This document shows, piece after piece, positions 33,201 to 44,862 of a stretch of 64,000 nt of DNA. The position numbers and the translations under genes are program-made. The notes beneath the pieces were generated by a model. That model ran no database searches, had not been told where the DNA came from, and saw only the letters and a list, made by a program, of their open reading frames with translations. Each line of letters opens with the position of its first letter. The first letter of the stretch is position 1. The stretch comes from Bolinopsis microptera (lineage: Eukaryota > Ctenophora > Tentaculata > Lobata > Bolinopsidae), in contig NC_087072.1 of assembly GCF_026151205.1 (NCBI RefSeq), positions 11,880,169 through 11,944,168 of the forward strand, given 5' to 3'.

Positions 33201-36200
33201 TGTTCTAAGAATACAATTCAATCTTGATAGTAGTTTCGGCTTATTGGTTACTTGTTTAACCCCAAATGTTAATGTTCCTTAACCGATCATACTCTACCTA
33301 ACCGATCAGTTTTGTCGACGATTGTTTTGATCTTTATAATTGGGTTCTGAAACCAAGTTTAATCGATTTCTCGTGCAATTTTAGGTCAAGAACGGTCATC
33401 AAAATGAGTTTATAGCAAGGTCGATATTTTGACAAATTTCTAGCTTTCTGACAGAAAATAAATTTGGGTTTGTATAGGGGTAATTAGAGATACACTACAG
33501 TACAGTACTTACACTCACATTAACAAGCATGCAAGCGCTCACTTGGTCCGAATGAGCGGGAAACCGGGAAACGTCGAACAAGCTCTGGTGACATTATAGT
33601 CACATGACCTCAGGCTCATAATCACGTGACCTCAGAACCAATCAACAAGGTTCAGGTCTGGCCAGCTCTCTGTTATCTGATTTTGAGGTGACGTACGACA
33701 CCTCGTTAAACCAATCATTGTGTAGAATGCTGCAAATTTTCGGTGACCGACCACTAAGAACCTCTCATTCCGGGCTCACACAGGTATCACATCACATGGC
33801 CCAATCAGCGACGTATCATTTGTGATTTGTGATGTGATCCATATTCTAACAATCCTAACAGCCGGACAACCATGAACCTGGGTAGGGTTCACATGACAGT
33901 TTAGTAAGTAGCTGTGTATTAAGATTATATTACAGGCATTTGAGCTTTCCAGATTTTAATGTTGTAGCTATCCTTCTCAAATGTTAGACAAAAATTCATA
34001 ACAATCAAAATCCCAAAGAAATCATGGCCGAAGATAGCCGATACGTACCCCCAGTTAGCGTCGAAAACCAGTACAATCTTCCAGTTCCAGTCGGAAACCA
34101 GTAAATTCTTCAAGTTCCAGTACCGACCCTGTTACGAGACGGCGGGTCTACCAAAATACTGAAGGAGCCCTCACCACGAGGGACCCCCCCCCCCAGAGCG
34201 AGCACCCGACCAATTTACCTAGACCCTAGAGCCGTTCCGGTAATCAAGGATTCCTAACGACATTCATAAGAGGTGGCACCTCGCGGAGAACGACAATTAT
34301 TGCTTAGTTCTCATTGCTGCAACTTTGGGTACGGAGTAGCTCCTAATCTTTGGCTTCCCAGCTCCATCTTTAAGTTAATGCCTAATATAGATATTTTCAC
34401 ATTTGTTTTGTAGTAACCATTTCTTAGTATATTTATTATTATGTTGGTAGGTTTATCCCAACATCCCTCAAATTAACGTCTCTCAATCGTCCAATTAACT
34501 GGAACTGTAACAATCAGTCGAGCCTGTGATCTAAAGTAACTCAAGTTAATCCGTGCTTGACACGATGACTCAAAAGTACAAAGTATCCTAAATGAGACCG
34601 AATTCGGTCGTTATAACTAAACTGTGAATGAAATTAAAGGCCATTAATCAAAGCTTCTACATAAATTGCCTCTTCCTAAAACCCATCGGTCTGGTGTCCT
34701 TAGCCCAGAACACAATGCCTAACACTTTTGCACGATAATTTGATTAAGGACCATTGCTCAAATTTCGGTAAAATTTGCATAACAGTTTGCACGTCAACCC
34801 ACCAATATTTTGTACGAAATTAAGTACACCTGCACAAATTGTATACTTTTACACGATGATTTAATCAAAGATCTCTGCACGATTTTCGGTACTATTTGCA
34901 TAATTATTATGTTATGTACAGAAATTTGGTACCCCTGAACAAATTATATATTACTAGTGTAACTCACTAGTAATATATAATTCAAATGTTCAGTTTCATT
35001 TTGAACTGATCCGTTTCAAGGTCCTGTAATATGGGCCAGGGCTTGGTCTAGACTCTAGATCGAGCTTAGACCGTCCGTGCGTGGTGAAGAGCCACATCCT
35101 GCACGAGGTGACCCTGCTAGACCGGCATGTCATTGAAGAATCCGACTGTCTGGGTCAACTAAACACGGCGGATCTAGAGGAGCACATACCTCGAAAAACA
35201 AGCCGGGTTTATGAAGACCTGCACCCGTGATTGTATCTACAGATGAGGGTATTGGATTATAGTGTCACATCCAGGTTGCAGTGGCGCCGTGCCTAGAACA
35301 ATGTCTAACCATTAGACAAAATCCCCCCTCACTTTTATGATGACACACGATAACAGCACTAGGGTTCAAGCCCCTAACTACTCAGTGGCAGCTAGATCCC
35401 TGTATGACGGGCCCTCCCTAAAACCCCCGGGAGGGGTGGGTCCTGATAGTCGCAGCAACCCTGTTACTACCCTTTTAGTTCGTAGGAAAACCCCTTTTCA
35501 GGTTAGCACCTTCAACTGTAGGACTCTCAACCCTGTATCACGTAAACAGGAGTTAGCTCACTCAGCCAGCAGCCTTCCTGCATCATAATGATGTTATCTC
35601 CCTGCAAGAACATCGCCAACACCACAAAGAATCCCTAAGAATTGAAAACATCTTATCATATCAGCTCATCACTGCTTCTGCTACAAAGAATTTAGTTAAT
35701 GCGTCGGTTGGTGGTGTTGGGTTTCTTTTATCTCCTAGAATTCAGAAATCTCTCCTATCTGTAGAGAAAGTTAATAGCAGAATCATCTTGCTCCATGTAA
35801 ACGGAAATCCTCGCCTCACAGTCCTCTCATGTTATGCTCCTACTAACTGCAGTGATATTGAAGAAAAAACTGCATTCTACAACGCTCTTACCAGGATCAT
35901 CTCTAAGGTACCTCCTCACAACATGCTAGCAGTGTGAGGTGATTTCAACGCGAAGCTCAGTAATAGCTACGGTTTCACATACCATCAGTCAACCAACGAC
36001 AACGGTGAACGACTACTGGATCTGGTAGACCAACACCAGCTGATAGTTGCTAACCGCTGTTTCCAGAAACCGGCTAATAAAATTTGGACCTATGAAGACC
36101 CCAAAAGAACAAAGCATCAAATTGACTTTGTACTCTGGCGTAAGAAGTGGGCAAATAGTGTGAAGAACTGTCAAGCGTACAACATCATGCAAACTGTCGG

Positions 36201-39200
36201 TTCAGATCACCGGATTGTAGCATGTTTTGTTCAAGTCAGCTACAGAGTCAACAAAACTCCAGCACGGGACCCTCTTAGGAGCATTGACTGGACTCCACTG
36301 ACCCACGATTCCATCATGAAACACCAGTATGCAGTGGAAGTGAAAAACAGGTACAGTGCACTCCTAGAGGAAGCAGAACTCGAGTCCGACGACGACCTGC
36401 TCGTTAAAAGCGTTACAAGCACAGCACTTAAGGTGTTGCCAAAAAAGAGGAAGAGGAAACGGGAAAATCCTTACAACGATCCTAATATTGCACACCATCG
36501 CAATATCCTAAAGGATGCGTCCCTGAGTCACAGGCTTTCCCCCTCTTTTTCGTCCAAGGAAAAGCTTGAAGACGCAAAGAAGCAACTGGGCGAAGCCTAT
36601 AATGCTGCTACTCGACAACAGACTGACCGGCTGGAGAAAACTAACCCTGAGCACAGGCATCGCAGTTCCTGGCACATCATCAGGCAACTAACATCTTCCG
36701 ACACTGTGCCATACTGCAAAGTGCCAGGAGGCACTACCGAAGAACGGCTCAACATCTGGTTCGAGCACTTCAAGTCCCTTCTAGGCACAGAACAGCCTCC
36801 GGCGGACCTCACCCTCCCCTTCTTCAACCAGCGAGTCTCTGACACCCTGCCCATCAGCTGCTCATCCTTCAGCATGTCAGAACTCGACTGCTCGACACGG
36901 TTCTGAAGTCCGCCAAGTCCGCCAAGTCACCCGGTCTAGATAGCATCCCTCCCTCAGTCTGGAAGCTTCCCCAGCTACGTGAAAACCTCCTCGGATTCTG
37001 TAACAAAGCACTTATGGATGGTGTGATCCCTCAAGCCTGGAAAACGGCCTCTATCATTCCTATCCCCAAAAAGGGTGATCTTACTAATCCAGGAAACTAC
37101 CGTGGCATTTCACTGGCACCGGTTGCAGCGAAAGTTTTTAACAAGCTCATCCTCAACCGGATCTACCCATTCATTGATCCCCTCTTGCGGCCAAACCAAA
37201 ATGGTTTCCGTAGAGGAAGATCCACACTCCCACAGGTCCTTGCCCTACGTCGTATACTCGAGGAATGCAAGATCGGAAATCGCTCAGCCGCAATTGTGTT
37301 TGTCGATTTTTCGAAAGCGTTCGACAGCATTAACCGGGATGCCCTTTTCCACATCCTCTCCCTCTACGGTATCCCTGCTCCACTTGTAGATGCTATCAGG
37401 CTTCTTTATGACTCATCGTTCTCTCGTGTCCAGACCATCGACGGCCTTACTGACTTTTTTAGGACACTTATTGGAGTTCTTCAAGGGGACACTCTAGCAC
37501 CCTTTCTCTTCGTCATCGTCCTTGACTATGTCCTCAGAAGCTGCATGGGTGAAGAATTCGGTCTTACCATCGTGCCTAGGAAAAGTCGAAGAGTGCCTGC
37601 GGTCAAAATCACAGACCTTGACTTTGCTGATGATTTGGCCTTAATTTCAGACACCATAGAGCAAGTCCAACTTCTGCTGACAGACCTTGAAAATGCAGCC
37701 GCACAAATTGGTCTTGCCATGAATGCTTCTAAGACCGAGTTCATGACCATCAACATCCCTGACACTGTCGACCTACATTCCATCTCAGGCCGCCAGATTA
37801 AACAGGTTGATGACTTTAAATACCTCGGCTCTTTCATTGCGGACAGTAGAAAGGATTTCAACACAAGGAAAGGAATGGCCTGGTCAGCCTGTATTAAACT
37901 GCAAAAAGTCTGGTCCTCTGGCATTTCCGAACAACTGAAAGTCAAGTTCTTTAGAGCCTGTGTCGAACCAGTATTGCTCTATGGATCAGAGACATGGACC
38001 ATAAACAAGCAGCTTGAGAAGCGCCTCAACGGATGCTACACCCGTCTTTTAATGAAGGCCAAGAACATCTCGTGGAAGAAGCATCCAACCCTCAAGCAGA
38101 TCTATGGCAACCTTCCATCTATTGCCTCAGTGGTTGCGTCGAGGCGTTCCAGATTTGCTGGGCATTGCATGAGAGCTTCTGACCAAGTTATCTCCACTAT
38201 CCTCCCCTGGCGACTTGCCCAATCCGGCCGTGGAAGGAGACCACTCACCTTCCTGGACGTAGTAGCTCGTGACACTGGGCTCCAGTTAGACGACCTTCGA
38301 ACTGTTATGTGCGATTGAGACGTGTGGAGGCAGACAGTGAATGGGATTTCGATTGAGGATCGCCCAAAGTAAAAGTAAGCAAAGTAAAGTAACTCACTAA
38401 CCCGGTCGGGATTTCACTGCCGCAGTTAAAAAGGGTAGGAGTATTATTTACCCGCTGAGTCAGTAACACATAATCGCATAATCAGTTCTTTCTCGTGGAT
38501 AATTAAGTAATTATTAGGCACCACATTCCATGATCCAAGGTCCGTACACTCTGTACCACGACTATTATCTATCTCTTCCGGATACACCGCCCATCAGGGG
38601 CTACACTCCTCAGAACTCAAACTCGCTGCTTGCTGGAGGAATGACAGAGAGATCTCCTCTCTGTGGGGTGGTCACACAATGTGATGGCCCTGTTAAAGCT
38701 TAACGAATCTCAACATGTGCATGAAAAATATTTAAACTACTTAGTACCTAATACCTATGCTATAGCCTATAAGCACAGAGAAAGACTAACATTCTCTTTC
38801 GCCATAATAATATGTAGTATTTAAATAGGCAGCACTGTTTTCAATATTACACAATACACATGTCCATTGTCCATGTGAAGAAAGTTGAGTAATCTATTCT
38901 GATTTACCATGAATTTAATAAAAGTTGTAGCTTATAATGCAGAATGGTGTCCAGTTTGCAAGATTTGCAGTGTAAGCAAGCACTATGTGGAGTTAAACTT
39001 GGACATGTGCATGAAAAATATTTAAACCACTTAGTACCTGATACCTATGCTATAGCCTATAAGTAAAGAGAAAGACTAACATTCTCTTTCGCCATAATAA
39101 TATGTAGTATTAATAGGCAGCACTGTTTTCAATATTACTTACTTAATTGCGTCTAGGAGAAAAGGTTATCTTTAATTCTTTAGTTAATCTGTGAAATAAA

Positions 39201-42200
39201 TTCGCCGCTCTTTCGTATTCAGATTTTTGATACCAGTTAAAGTAATGCTCACAATTAATAAGTCCCGAGTTATCTAGCTATAATAGTGATTGTCATTTAC
39301 TCATATTATCTTATTATCAACTAATGTCAATGTGTCCTATATCAAAGTGAAAGAAACACTTGAAACAAAACTGACTGATGGTCCCATAATTTGCAAAGCT
39401 CTTGTATCGTAATTGCTAATTGGTCTGTTTCGACGTTTAACACCTAGACAGTTATTGGTCACTTGGTGGTGGAACACAAATCAGTCTGTTCTAAGAATAC
39501 AATTCAACCTCGATAGTAGTTTCGGCTTATTGGTTACCTGTTTAATGTTCCTTAACCGATCTACCTAACCGATCAGTTTAGTCGACGATTGTTTTGATCT
39601 TTATAATTGGGTTCTGAAACCAAGTTTAATCGATTTCTCGTGCAATTTTAGGTCAATGAGTTTATAGCAAGGTCGATATTTTGACAAATTTCTAGCTTTC
39701 TGACAGAAAATAAATTTGGGTTTGAATAGGGGGTAATTAAAGATACACTACAGTACAGTACTTACACTCACATTCACAAGCATGCGAGCGCTCACTTGGT
39801 CCGAATGAGCGGCAAACCGGGAAACGTCGAACAAGCTCTGGTGACGTCATAGTAACATGACCTCAGGCTCATAATCACGTGACCTCAGAACCAATCAACA
39901 AGGTTCAGGTCTGGCCAGCTCTCTGTTATCTGATTTTGAGGTGACGTACGACACCTCGTTAAACCAATCATTGTGTGGAATGCTGCAAATTTTCGGTGAC
40001 CGACCACTAAGAACCTCTCATTCCGGGCTCCCACAGGTATCACATCACATGGCCCAATCAGTGACGTATCATTTGTGATTTGTGATGTGATCCATATTCT
40101 AAAAATCCTAACAGCCGGACAACCAAGAACCTGGGTAGGATCACATGACAGTTTAGTAAGTAGCTGTGTATTAAGATTATATTACAGGCATTTGAGCTTT
40201 CCAGATTTTAATGTTGTAGCTATCCTTCTCAAATGTTAGACACAAATTCATAACAATCAAAATCCCAAAGAAATCATGGCCGAAGTCAAGTCTAGCCTTA
40301 GGGAACTCATTTGGAATTCTATAGAGTTTGGATTTCCTGTTGCCAGTGCAGTCCTTAGTATTTTTGGAACACTGGCTAATTCAGCCTCCTTGAGCTTCTT
40401 CATAAAAAAGGAAGAAAAAGGTATCGGCGATAAACTACTGATGCTGCTGAATAGCATAGATCTACTACTCTGTATTACTGCGACAGCAATCTGTTGCATT
40501 ATGTCGTCAATGATGAAATTCGACAATGCGGATGGACTAAGTCAGGAAAGCTTTGTAGTTCTTTTACTTTTTGTGTTATCTTTCTTATACGTACTTTTGA
40601 TTGAGGGGACAGCGTTTGTGACTTGTCTACTTAGCGTAACAAGAGCAATAAGCATCGCTTTTCCGTTCTATCATATAAAGAGTAAGTTATTAATGATAGT
40701 AGGAGTGGTGGTGTTTATCATGATGCTGTTTTGTAACGCACCATTTCAATTTGGTACAAATTTTAACGGAGCTTTCTTCACCCGGATAGGGATGGATTCA
40801 CTGGTGATACTGGTGGTGGTGTCTGCCACTGTTGTATCTGTATACAAGTTATTAATGATAGTAGGAGTGGTGGTGTTTATCATGACGCAGTTTAATCCCA
40901 CATTTAGTACAAATTTAAACGGAGTTTTCTTCGTCCTGATAGGAAAAAGTTCACTGTTGATACTGGTGGTGGTGTCTGCTACTGTTGTATCTGTATACAA
41001 CCTGGCAAGAAATGATCTCCAAGGTGCAGAAGGAATAAACAGAAACAGGAAAGCTACATGGACAGTGGTTATCCTCTCAGCACTCTTCATCGTTTTTAAT
41101 TCCATCTACCTTGCAGGAATTGTGGCCACTTTTCTAGACTTTGGTCAGTATTTAGATCTGTCTTTGAAAGATGGTAATATTACTATTGATGATTCTCGTG
41201 ATTCAGAAACCAAACCAAATGCATTCGTTACTTATTTGCTTTTGTTGGGGACATTATTTGCAATGCCCCTGAATTCTGCCATGAATCCAGTTGTTTATTT
41301 AGTGCGAAAAAGTGATATGCGTCATTTCTTCACGGAACGTTTATCAAAACTGTCGTACATTGTGCACCCCACCATCGAAGTGGTGCAACTTCCCACCAAT
41401 GAACTCCTAACACCATCTACCAGAAACTCGAGAAGCTTGAGTCCACTAGACTTCAACCCCCTAGCCTCTCCGAGTCACTGATAGCCGATACGTACCCCCA
41501 GTTAGCGTCGAAAACCAGTACATTCTTCCAGTTCCAGTCGGAAATCAGTAAATTCTTCAAGTTCCAGTACCAACCCTGTTACGAGACGGTGGGTCTAACG
41601 AAATACTGAAGGAGCCCTCACCACGAGAGACCCCTGTGGAAACGTGTTAATCGATTCCACAGAGCGAGTACCCGACCAATTTACCTAGACCCTAGAGCCG
41701 TTCCGGTAATCAAGGATTCCTAACGACATTCATAAGAGGTGGCACCTCGCGGAGAACGACAATTATTGCTTAGTTCTCATTGCTGCAACTTTGGGTACGG
41801 AGTAGCTCCTAATCTTTGGCTTCCCAGCTAGGCAGCTCCATCTTTAAGTTAATTAAATGCCTAATATTGATATTTTCACATTTGTTTTGTAGTAACCAAT
41901 TCTTAGTATATTTATTATTATGTTGGTAGGTTTATCCCAACATCCCTCAAATTAACGTCTCTCAATCGTCCAATAAACTGGAACTGTAACAATCAGTCCA
42001 GCCTGTGATCTAAAGTAACTCAAGTTAATCCGTGCTTGACACGATGACTCAAAAGTACAAAGTATCCTAAATGAGACCGAATTCGGTCGTTATAACTAAA
42101 CTGTGAATGAAATTAAAGGCCATTAATCAAAGCTTCTTCATAAATTGCCTCTTCCTAAAAGTTAAAACCCATCGGTCTGGTGTCCTTGGCCCAGAACACA

Positions 42201-44862
42201 AGGCCTAACACTTTTGCACGATAATTTGGCAGGCAACGTTACGCCACTGCTGAACAAATTATGTATTACTAGTGTAAAACACTAACCCGGGATTTCACTG
42301 CCGCAGTTAAAAAGGAAGGAGTATTTACCCGCTGAGTCAGTAACACATAATCGCATAATCAGTTCTTTCTCGTGGATAATTAAGTAATTATTAGGCACCA
42401 CATTCCATGATCATAAGGTCCGTACACTCTGTACCACGACTATTATCTATCTCTTCCGGATACACCGCCCATCAGGGGCTACACTCCTCAGAACTCAAAC
42501 TCGCTGCTTGCTGGAGGAATGACAGAGAGATCTCCTCTCTGTGGGGTGGTCACACAATGTGATGGCCCTGTTAAAGCTTAACGAATCTCAACATAGGTGA
42601 CATAGGTAGGTAGGTATTACACCTTATCACTCCCGTCTTGAACCGCTTTCCATTTTTATTTAAATTGTTTTAGAAATTAACCCTTATTAACTCCGCACCA
42701 CACCCGCCTATTATATTTGAAAACATGCATTACATTGTCGTTTGAAAGTATGAACTCTCTCTACAGTTCAAACAGACCGCAATCAGTGCTCTTCACTCCT
42801 AATAAGCTTATAGTATTACTTGCGGGGCTAACCTAATTATGATTAATGTACCAATGTTACACAATATGCAGTAATGGAAGAGTGAGCGAAGAGGGAGAAA
42901 AAGTGAGCCATTTTATGAAAATTTGTGGTACAAAACCATCAATTTACCACCGGCCGATCAAAATTTGCTTATTCGCTTCGTCAGAGTTTTATCGGCACTA
43001 TACCGAAAAAACCAGTCCCGTAACTCTTACCGTTTTTTAATATAGCCGCTCGGAAATTTCCCGCACACACACACACACAAACATTTGCCATCTATAGTGG
43101 ACTGACTAATTGGTTGCGGGTAAGAAATTCGGTCAAATCTGTAAAATTTCGGCCCTGGAAATTTGAGCTTCAAAAACTAAAAATGGGACAGAGTATGGGA
43201 TAGTATGATTTTCCAATTTTTTTCGAGATTTTGAACTCCAGTACCCAAATTTGGTTTCATACCATCACTAATTGGTTACTGGGCAAAAATTTCATCCAAT
43301 GTGTCAAATGTGTGAAACATTCAGAAATTGTCATATCTGAAAATGGGACAACTTTTCGTTTTTGTTAAACTTTCTGCTGTGAGCTTCCTCCGACCGGAAT
43401 CAAATTTACAGCACTTCAATCATATCATTTGCCATCTATGTTTCTTTGTTTGTTTGTTTATAGAACCCGTCCCCAATCTCGTATCGGAAAATGACTAAAC
43501 TCAGGTCTGAGTGTGAATACGGCCATCTATAGCAATAGTACAATAGTATAGTAGACTGACTAATTGGTTGCAGGCGAGAAATTCGGTCAAAATTGTGACA
43601 GAAATGAGAAAATAAGATAAGAGAGAATTTACTCTATCGCAATGTCTTGATAACATGATTACAATAACTATACACCTTAGGCATAGATCCAGCAGAAAGA
43701 TCAAGATGGTGAAATTAGCCCAAATAAAGGACTTTACGAAACTCTTAAGTAAGCAATTTTGTTCGGGATTTTCACTCCCAGCACCTCAATTTTACAATTT
43801 GGTTTCATATCATCCATCATCAAGTAAAAATTGCCAAAAGATTGATTACGTAATATGTGAATTGTGAACGACCCCTAACTGATTAATTGGATTCTGGGCA
43901 AAAAGTAGCAATCGTGCTATCCAAGTAAGTAATTACTAATTAATTAGTAACTAATTACTATTTAGTACTCATTAGTAACTAATTCGTTACTAATTAGTAC
44001 TCATTAGTAACTAATTCGTTACTAATTACTAATTAGTACTTACTGGAAATATTTGAGTCCAATCTGCTGAGCATGAGACAAGGTATCTTTTATCTTCTTC
44101 AGGTCTTCTAAAGAAGTAACACCCTTTTCTACCATGGCCCTAGCGGCTACAGGCCCTATACCGTTTACTCGAGTTAGCAGGGATATTGCGGTAGATGTCT
44201 GAAAAGGATATAATCAAACTGTGTTTTCTATAAACAATGCTGAGAACGATTGTTACCTGTTTTGATAATGCATAAAAAGTTATGAAGCTTTTAAAATCTT
44301 AGATTGAACATCTTCTTTTTGATATCAGAAAATAAAACCTTGACACACGCTGTAACCCCTTTTGAAATAAAAGTTAAAACCAATAACATTACCTCGTCTT
44401 TATCTATTTTTTCAATTTTCTTCAATTTTCCAGTCGCAATGAACTCATCAATCTTCTCACCGATTTTCTTGCCGATACCAGGAAGCTTTGTCGCTTCACT
44501 TCCACTCGATATTGTGTAATCTAAACCCGCCAACTTAAACGAAATTCACGATTAGCACGAAGAAATAGACTCTAGTCCACTTAATTTAATCATCTACCAG
44601 GATAAGAGACTAGCAAACATATAAAGAAGGGTTATATTTAATCAGAGCACTTACTACGTACTTACTACGTACTGAGGTACTGACATACCGAGTGAGCTGC
44701 CTTTTTATACGCCTTTGCTTTAAACACGTTATTTGAAACGTTCTTCTCGAAATCACTGAGCTTGCTGAGCATATCGGAGAGTTGCTCGTTCTTATTGCCA
44801 GCATCAGGTGCTTTTCTTTTTACTTTCGGAGGAGAGCTTACCTCGGACTTTCTCTTGCTCAT
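29419..44862 (-). CDS. POLB: DNA polymerase beta, 7 exons
   Basis: Exons 44862-44689, 44533-44393, 44198-44044, 31504-31341, 31188-31072, 30574-30380 and 29516-29419 give a 347-aa protein (human: 335) with consistent phases. It starts MSKRKSE and has a short extra lysine-rich N-terminal insert. The 8-kDa lyase domain has DFEKNVSNN, the helix-hairpin-helix LPGIGKKI and KIGEKIDEF, whose Lys corresponds to the Schiff-base lysine. The second hairpin is VNGIGPVAA. The palm has [16 protein letters not shown] with both catalytic aspartates (DMD), and RRVDIRIIP supplies the third. [16 protein letters not shown] and [10 protein letters not shown] complete the thumb. It fills single-nucleotide gaps and removes 5'-dRP in nuclear base-excision repair. 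Intron 3 (44043-31505) is about 12.5 kb and contains a GPCR on the other strand, a LINE and a tandem duplication. Confidence 0.96.
29568..29679 (+). repeat. 11-bp array ACGTGGTTAAC with an E-box in most units
   Basis: About ten units of ACGTGGTTAAC; most junctions create CACGTG and each unit has the palindrome GTTAAC. It lies in POLB intron 6, immediately upstream (in gene sense) of the last exon's acceptor region. Confidence 0.92.
30108..30222 (+). repeat. (GA)n microsatellite
   Basis: About 115 bp of near-pure GA with a few AAAGAG interruptions, in POLB intron 6. The purine strand is the plus strand, as with the poly-G runs. Confidence 0.97.
31560..32105 (+). repeat. ~170-bp repeat family, three tandem diverged units
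   Basis: Each unit contains ACT(G/T)ACTAATTGGTT, a GTCAAA or CAAATTTCGG block, AAAATGGGACAG or similar, TTTTCGTTTTGT and CAGCACCTCAATC. The same family recurs at 43070-43800, so it brackets the 3.9-kb tandem duplication within POLB intron 3. Confidence 0.7.
32240..32840 (+). repeat. ~295-bp tandem sub-repeat
   Basis: Successive units share AGGCAGCACTGTTTT, ACATGTCCAT(T)GTCCATGTGAAG, TTATAATGCAGAATGGTGTC and ACATTCTCTTTCGCC. The period from ACATGTGCATG at 32420 to that at 32715 is 295 bp. A matching pair lies at 38713-39120 at the head of the second large duplicate. Confidence 0.85.
34024..34035 (+). pseudogene. Scar where the GPCR ORF is missing in copy A
   Basis: Copy A reads ATGGCCGAAG directly followed by ATAGCCGATACG. 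In copy B those two strings are the start codon region (40276) and the sequence straddling and following the stop codon (41480). So 1195 bp, codon 4 to the stop, are missing with flanks intact on both sides. Confidence 0.88.
34970..38388 (+). mobile_element. LINE (APE-type non-LTR retrotransposon) with 11-bp TSD
   Basis: A 3.4-kb insertion in copy A of the tandem duplication, flanked by the direct repeat GTAACTCACTA (34959-34969 and 38389-38399); the uninterrupted site is seen in copy B at about 42273. The 3' tail is GTAAAAGTAAGCAAAGTAAA with no long poly-A. Coding capacity spans an AP-type endonuclease then RT on the plus strand, broken in at least three places. The arrangement and tail suggest an RTE-like element, but the clade was not tested. 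Confidence 0.9.
35337..38318 (+). pseudogene. Decayed EN-RT polyprotein of the LINE
   Basis: The N-terminal frame (35337-35588) shows [12 protein letters not shown] frameshift near 35585 continues with [18 protein letters not shown] and [12 protein letters not shown] precedes GDFNA at about 35937, and HQIDFVLW and [10 protein letters not shown] finish the endonuclease (36160-36906). After another shift near 36905, 37014-38318 encodes the [43 protein letters not shown] (catalytic ADD) and the C-terminal LLYGSETWT and RFAGHCMR. Stops and shifts rule out activity of this copy. Confidence 0.9.
40276..41481 (+). CDS. Rhodopsin-type GPCR with duplicated TM4-TM5 (predicted 9 TM)
   Basis: Intronless, 401 aa, on the opposite strand within intron 3 of POLB. 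TM1 is about residues 15-37, TM2 [22 protein letters not shown]3 from [14 protein letters not shown] through [15 protein letters not shown] (TRA in place of DRY). The block [13 protein letters not shown] ... [15 protein letters not shown] (residues 137-190) is repeated as residues 191-242, with a 162-bp nucleotide period (40684 and 40846). TM6 is [20 protein letters not shown]; the last TM has [11 protein letters not shown] (NPxxY), then a short Ser/Thr-rich tail. The family couples ligands to G proteins at the plasma membrane; the ligand is unknown. If the duplication reflects the true genome, two extra helices keep the C terminus cytosolic. The start is supported by the conserved flank in copy A. 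Confidence 0.85.
   Translation: MAEVKSSLRELIWNSIEFGFPVASAVLSIFGTLANSASLSFFIKKEEKGIGDKLLMLLNSIDLLLCITATAICCIMSSMMKFDNADGLSQESFVVLLLFVLSFLYVLLIEGTAFVTCLLSVTRAISIAFPFYHIKSKLLMIVGVVVFIMMLFCNAPFQFGTNFNGAFFTRIGMDSLVILVVVSATVVSVYKLLMIVGVVVFIMTQFNPTFSTNLNGVFFVLIGKSSLLILVVVSATVVSVYNLARNDLQGAEGINRNRKATWTVVILSALFIVFNSIYLAGIVATFLDFGQYLDLSLKDGNITIDDSRDSETKPNAFVTYLLLLGTLFAMPLNSAMNPVVYLVRKSDMRHFFTERLSKLSYIVHPTIEVVQLPTNELLTPSTRNSRSLSPLDFNPLASPSH
43070..43800 (+). repeat. Second cluster of the ~170-bp repeat family
   Basis: Shares CTGACTAATTGGTTGC, GAAATTCGGTCAAA, GGGACAGAG and GGGATTTTCACTCCCAG with 31560-32105. It lies between copy B of the tandem duplication and POLB exon 3. Confidence 0.65.
43930..44043 (-). 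repeat. TAATTAGTAAC-type array at the donor of POLB exon 3
   Basis: Beginning at the donor (CCA|GTAAGTACTAATTAG in gene sense), units of ACTAATTAGTAACGAATTAG recur for about 110 bp. The array starts at the 5' splice site but does not copy exon sequence. Confidence 0.8.

Larger units (their letters stand above)
32420..42594 (+). repeat. Tandem segmental duplication (~3.9-kb unit), two copies
   Basis: Copy A is 32420-38712 and copy B 38713-42594, in direct orientation and highly similar. Copy A ends and copy B ends in the same string, CTTAACGAATCTCAACAT. Copy A carries a LINE (34970-38388) absent from B. Copy B carries the GPCR ORF absent from A. Copy B also lacks about 200 bp present in A at about 34750-34940. 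The copies are not annotated as a known transposon; no terminal inverted repeats or ORFs other than the GPCR are seen. Confidence 0.9.

Noticed and set aside
33925-34113. Minus-strand 62-aa ORF in copy A
   Set aside because: It spans the scar of the missing GPCR and has no support.
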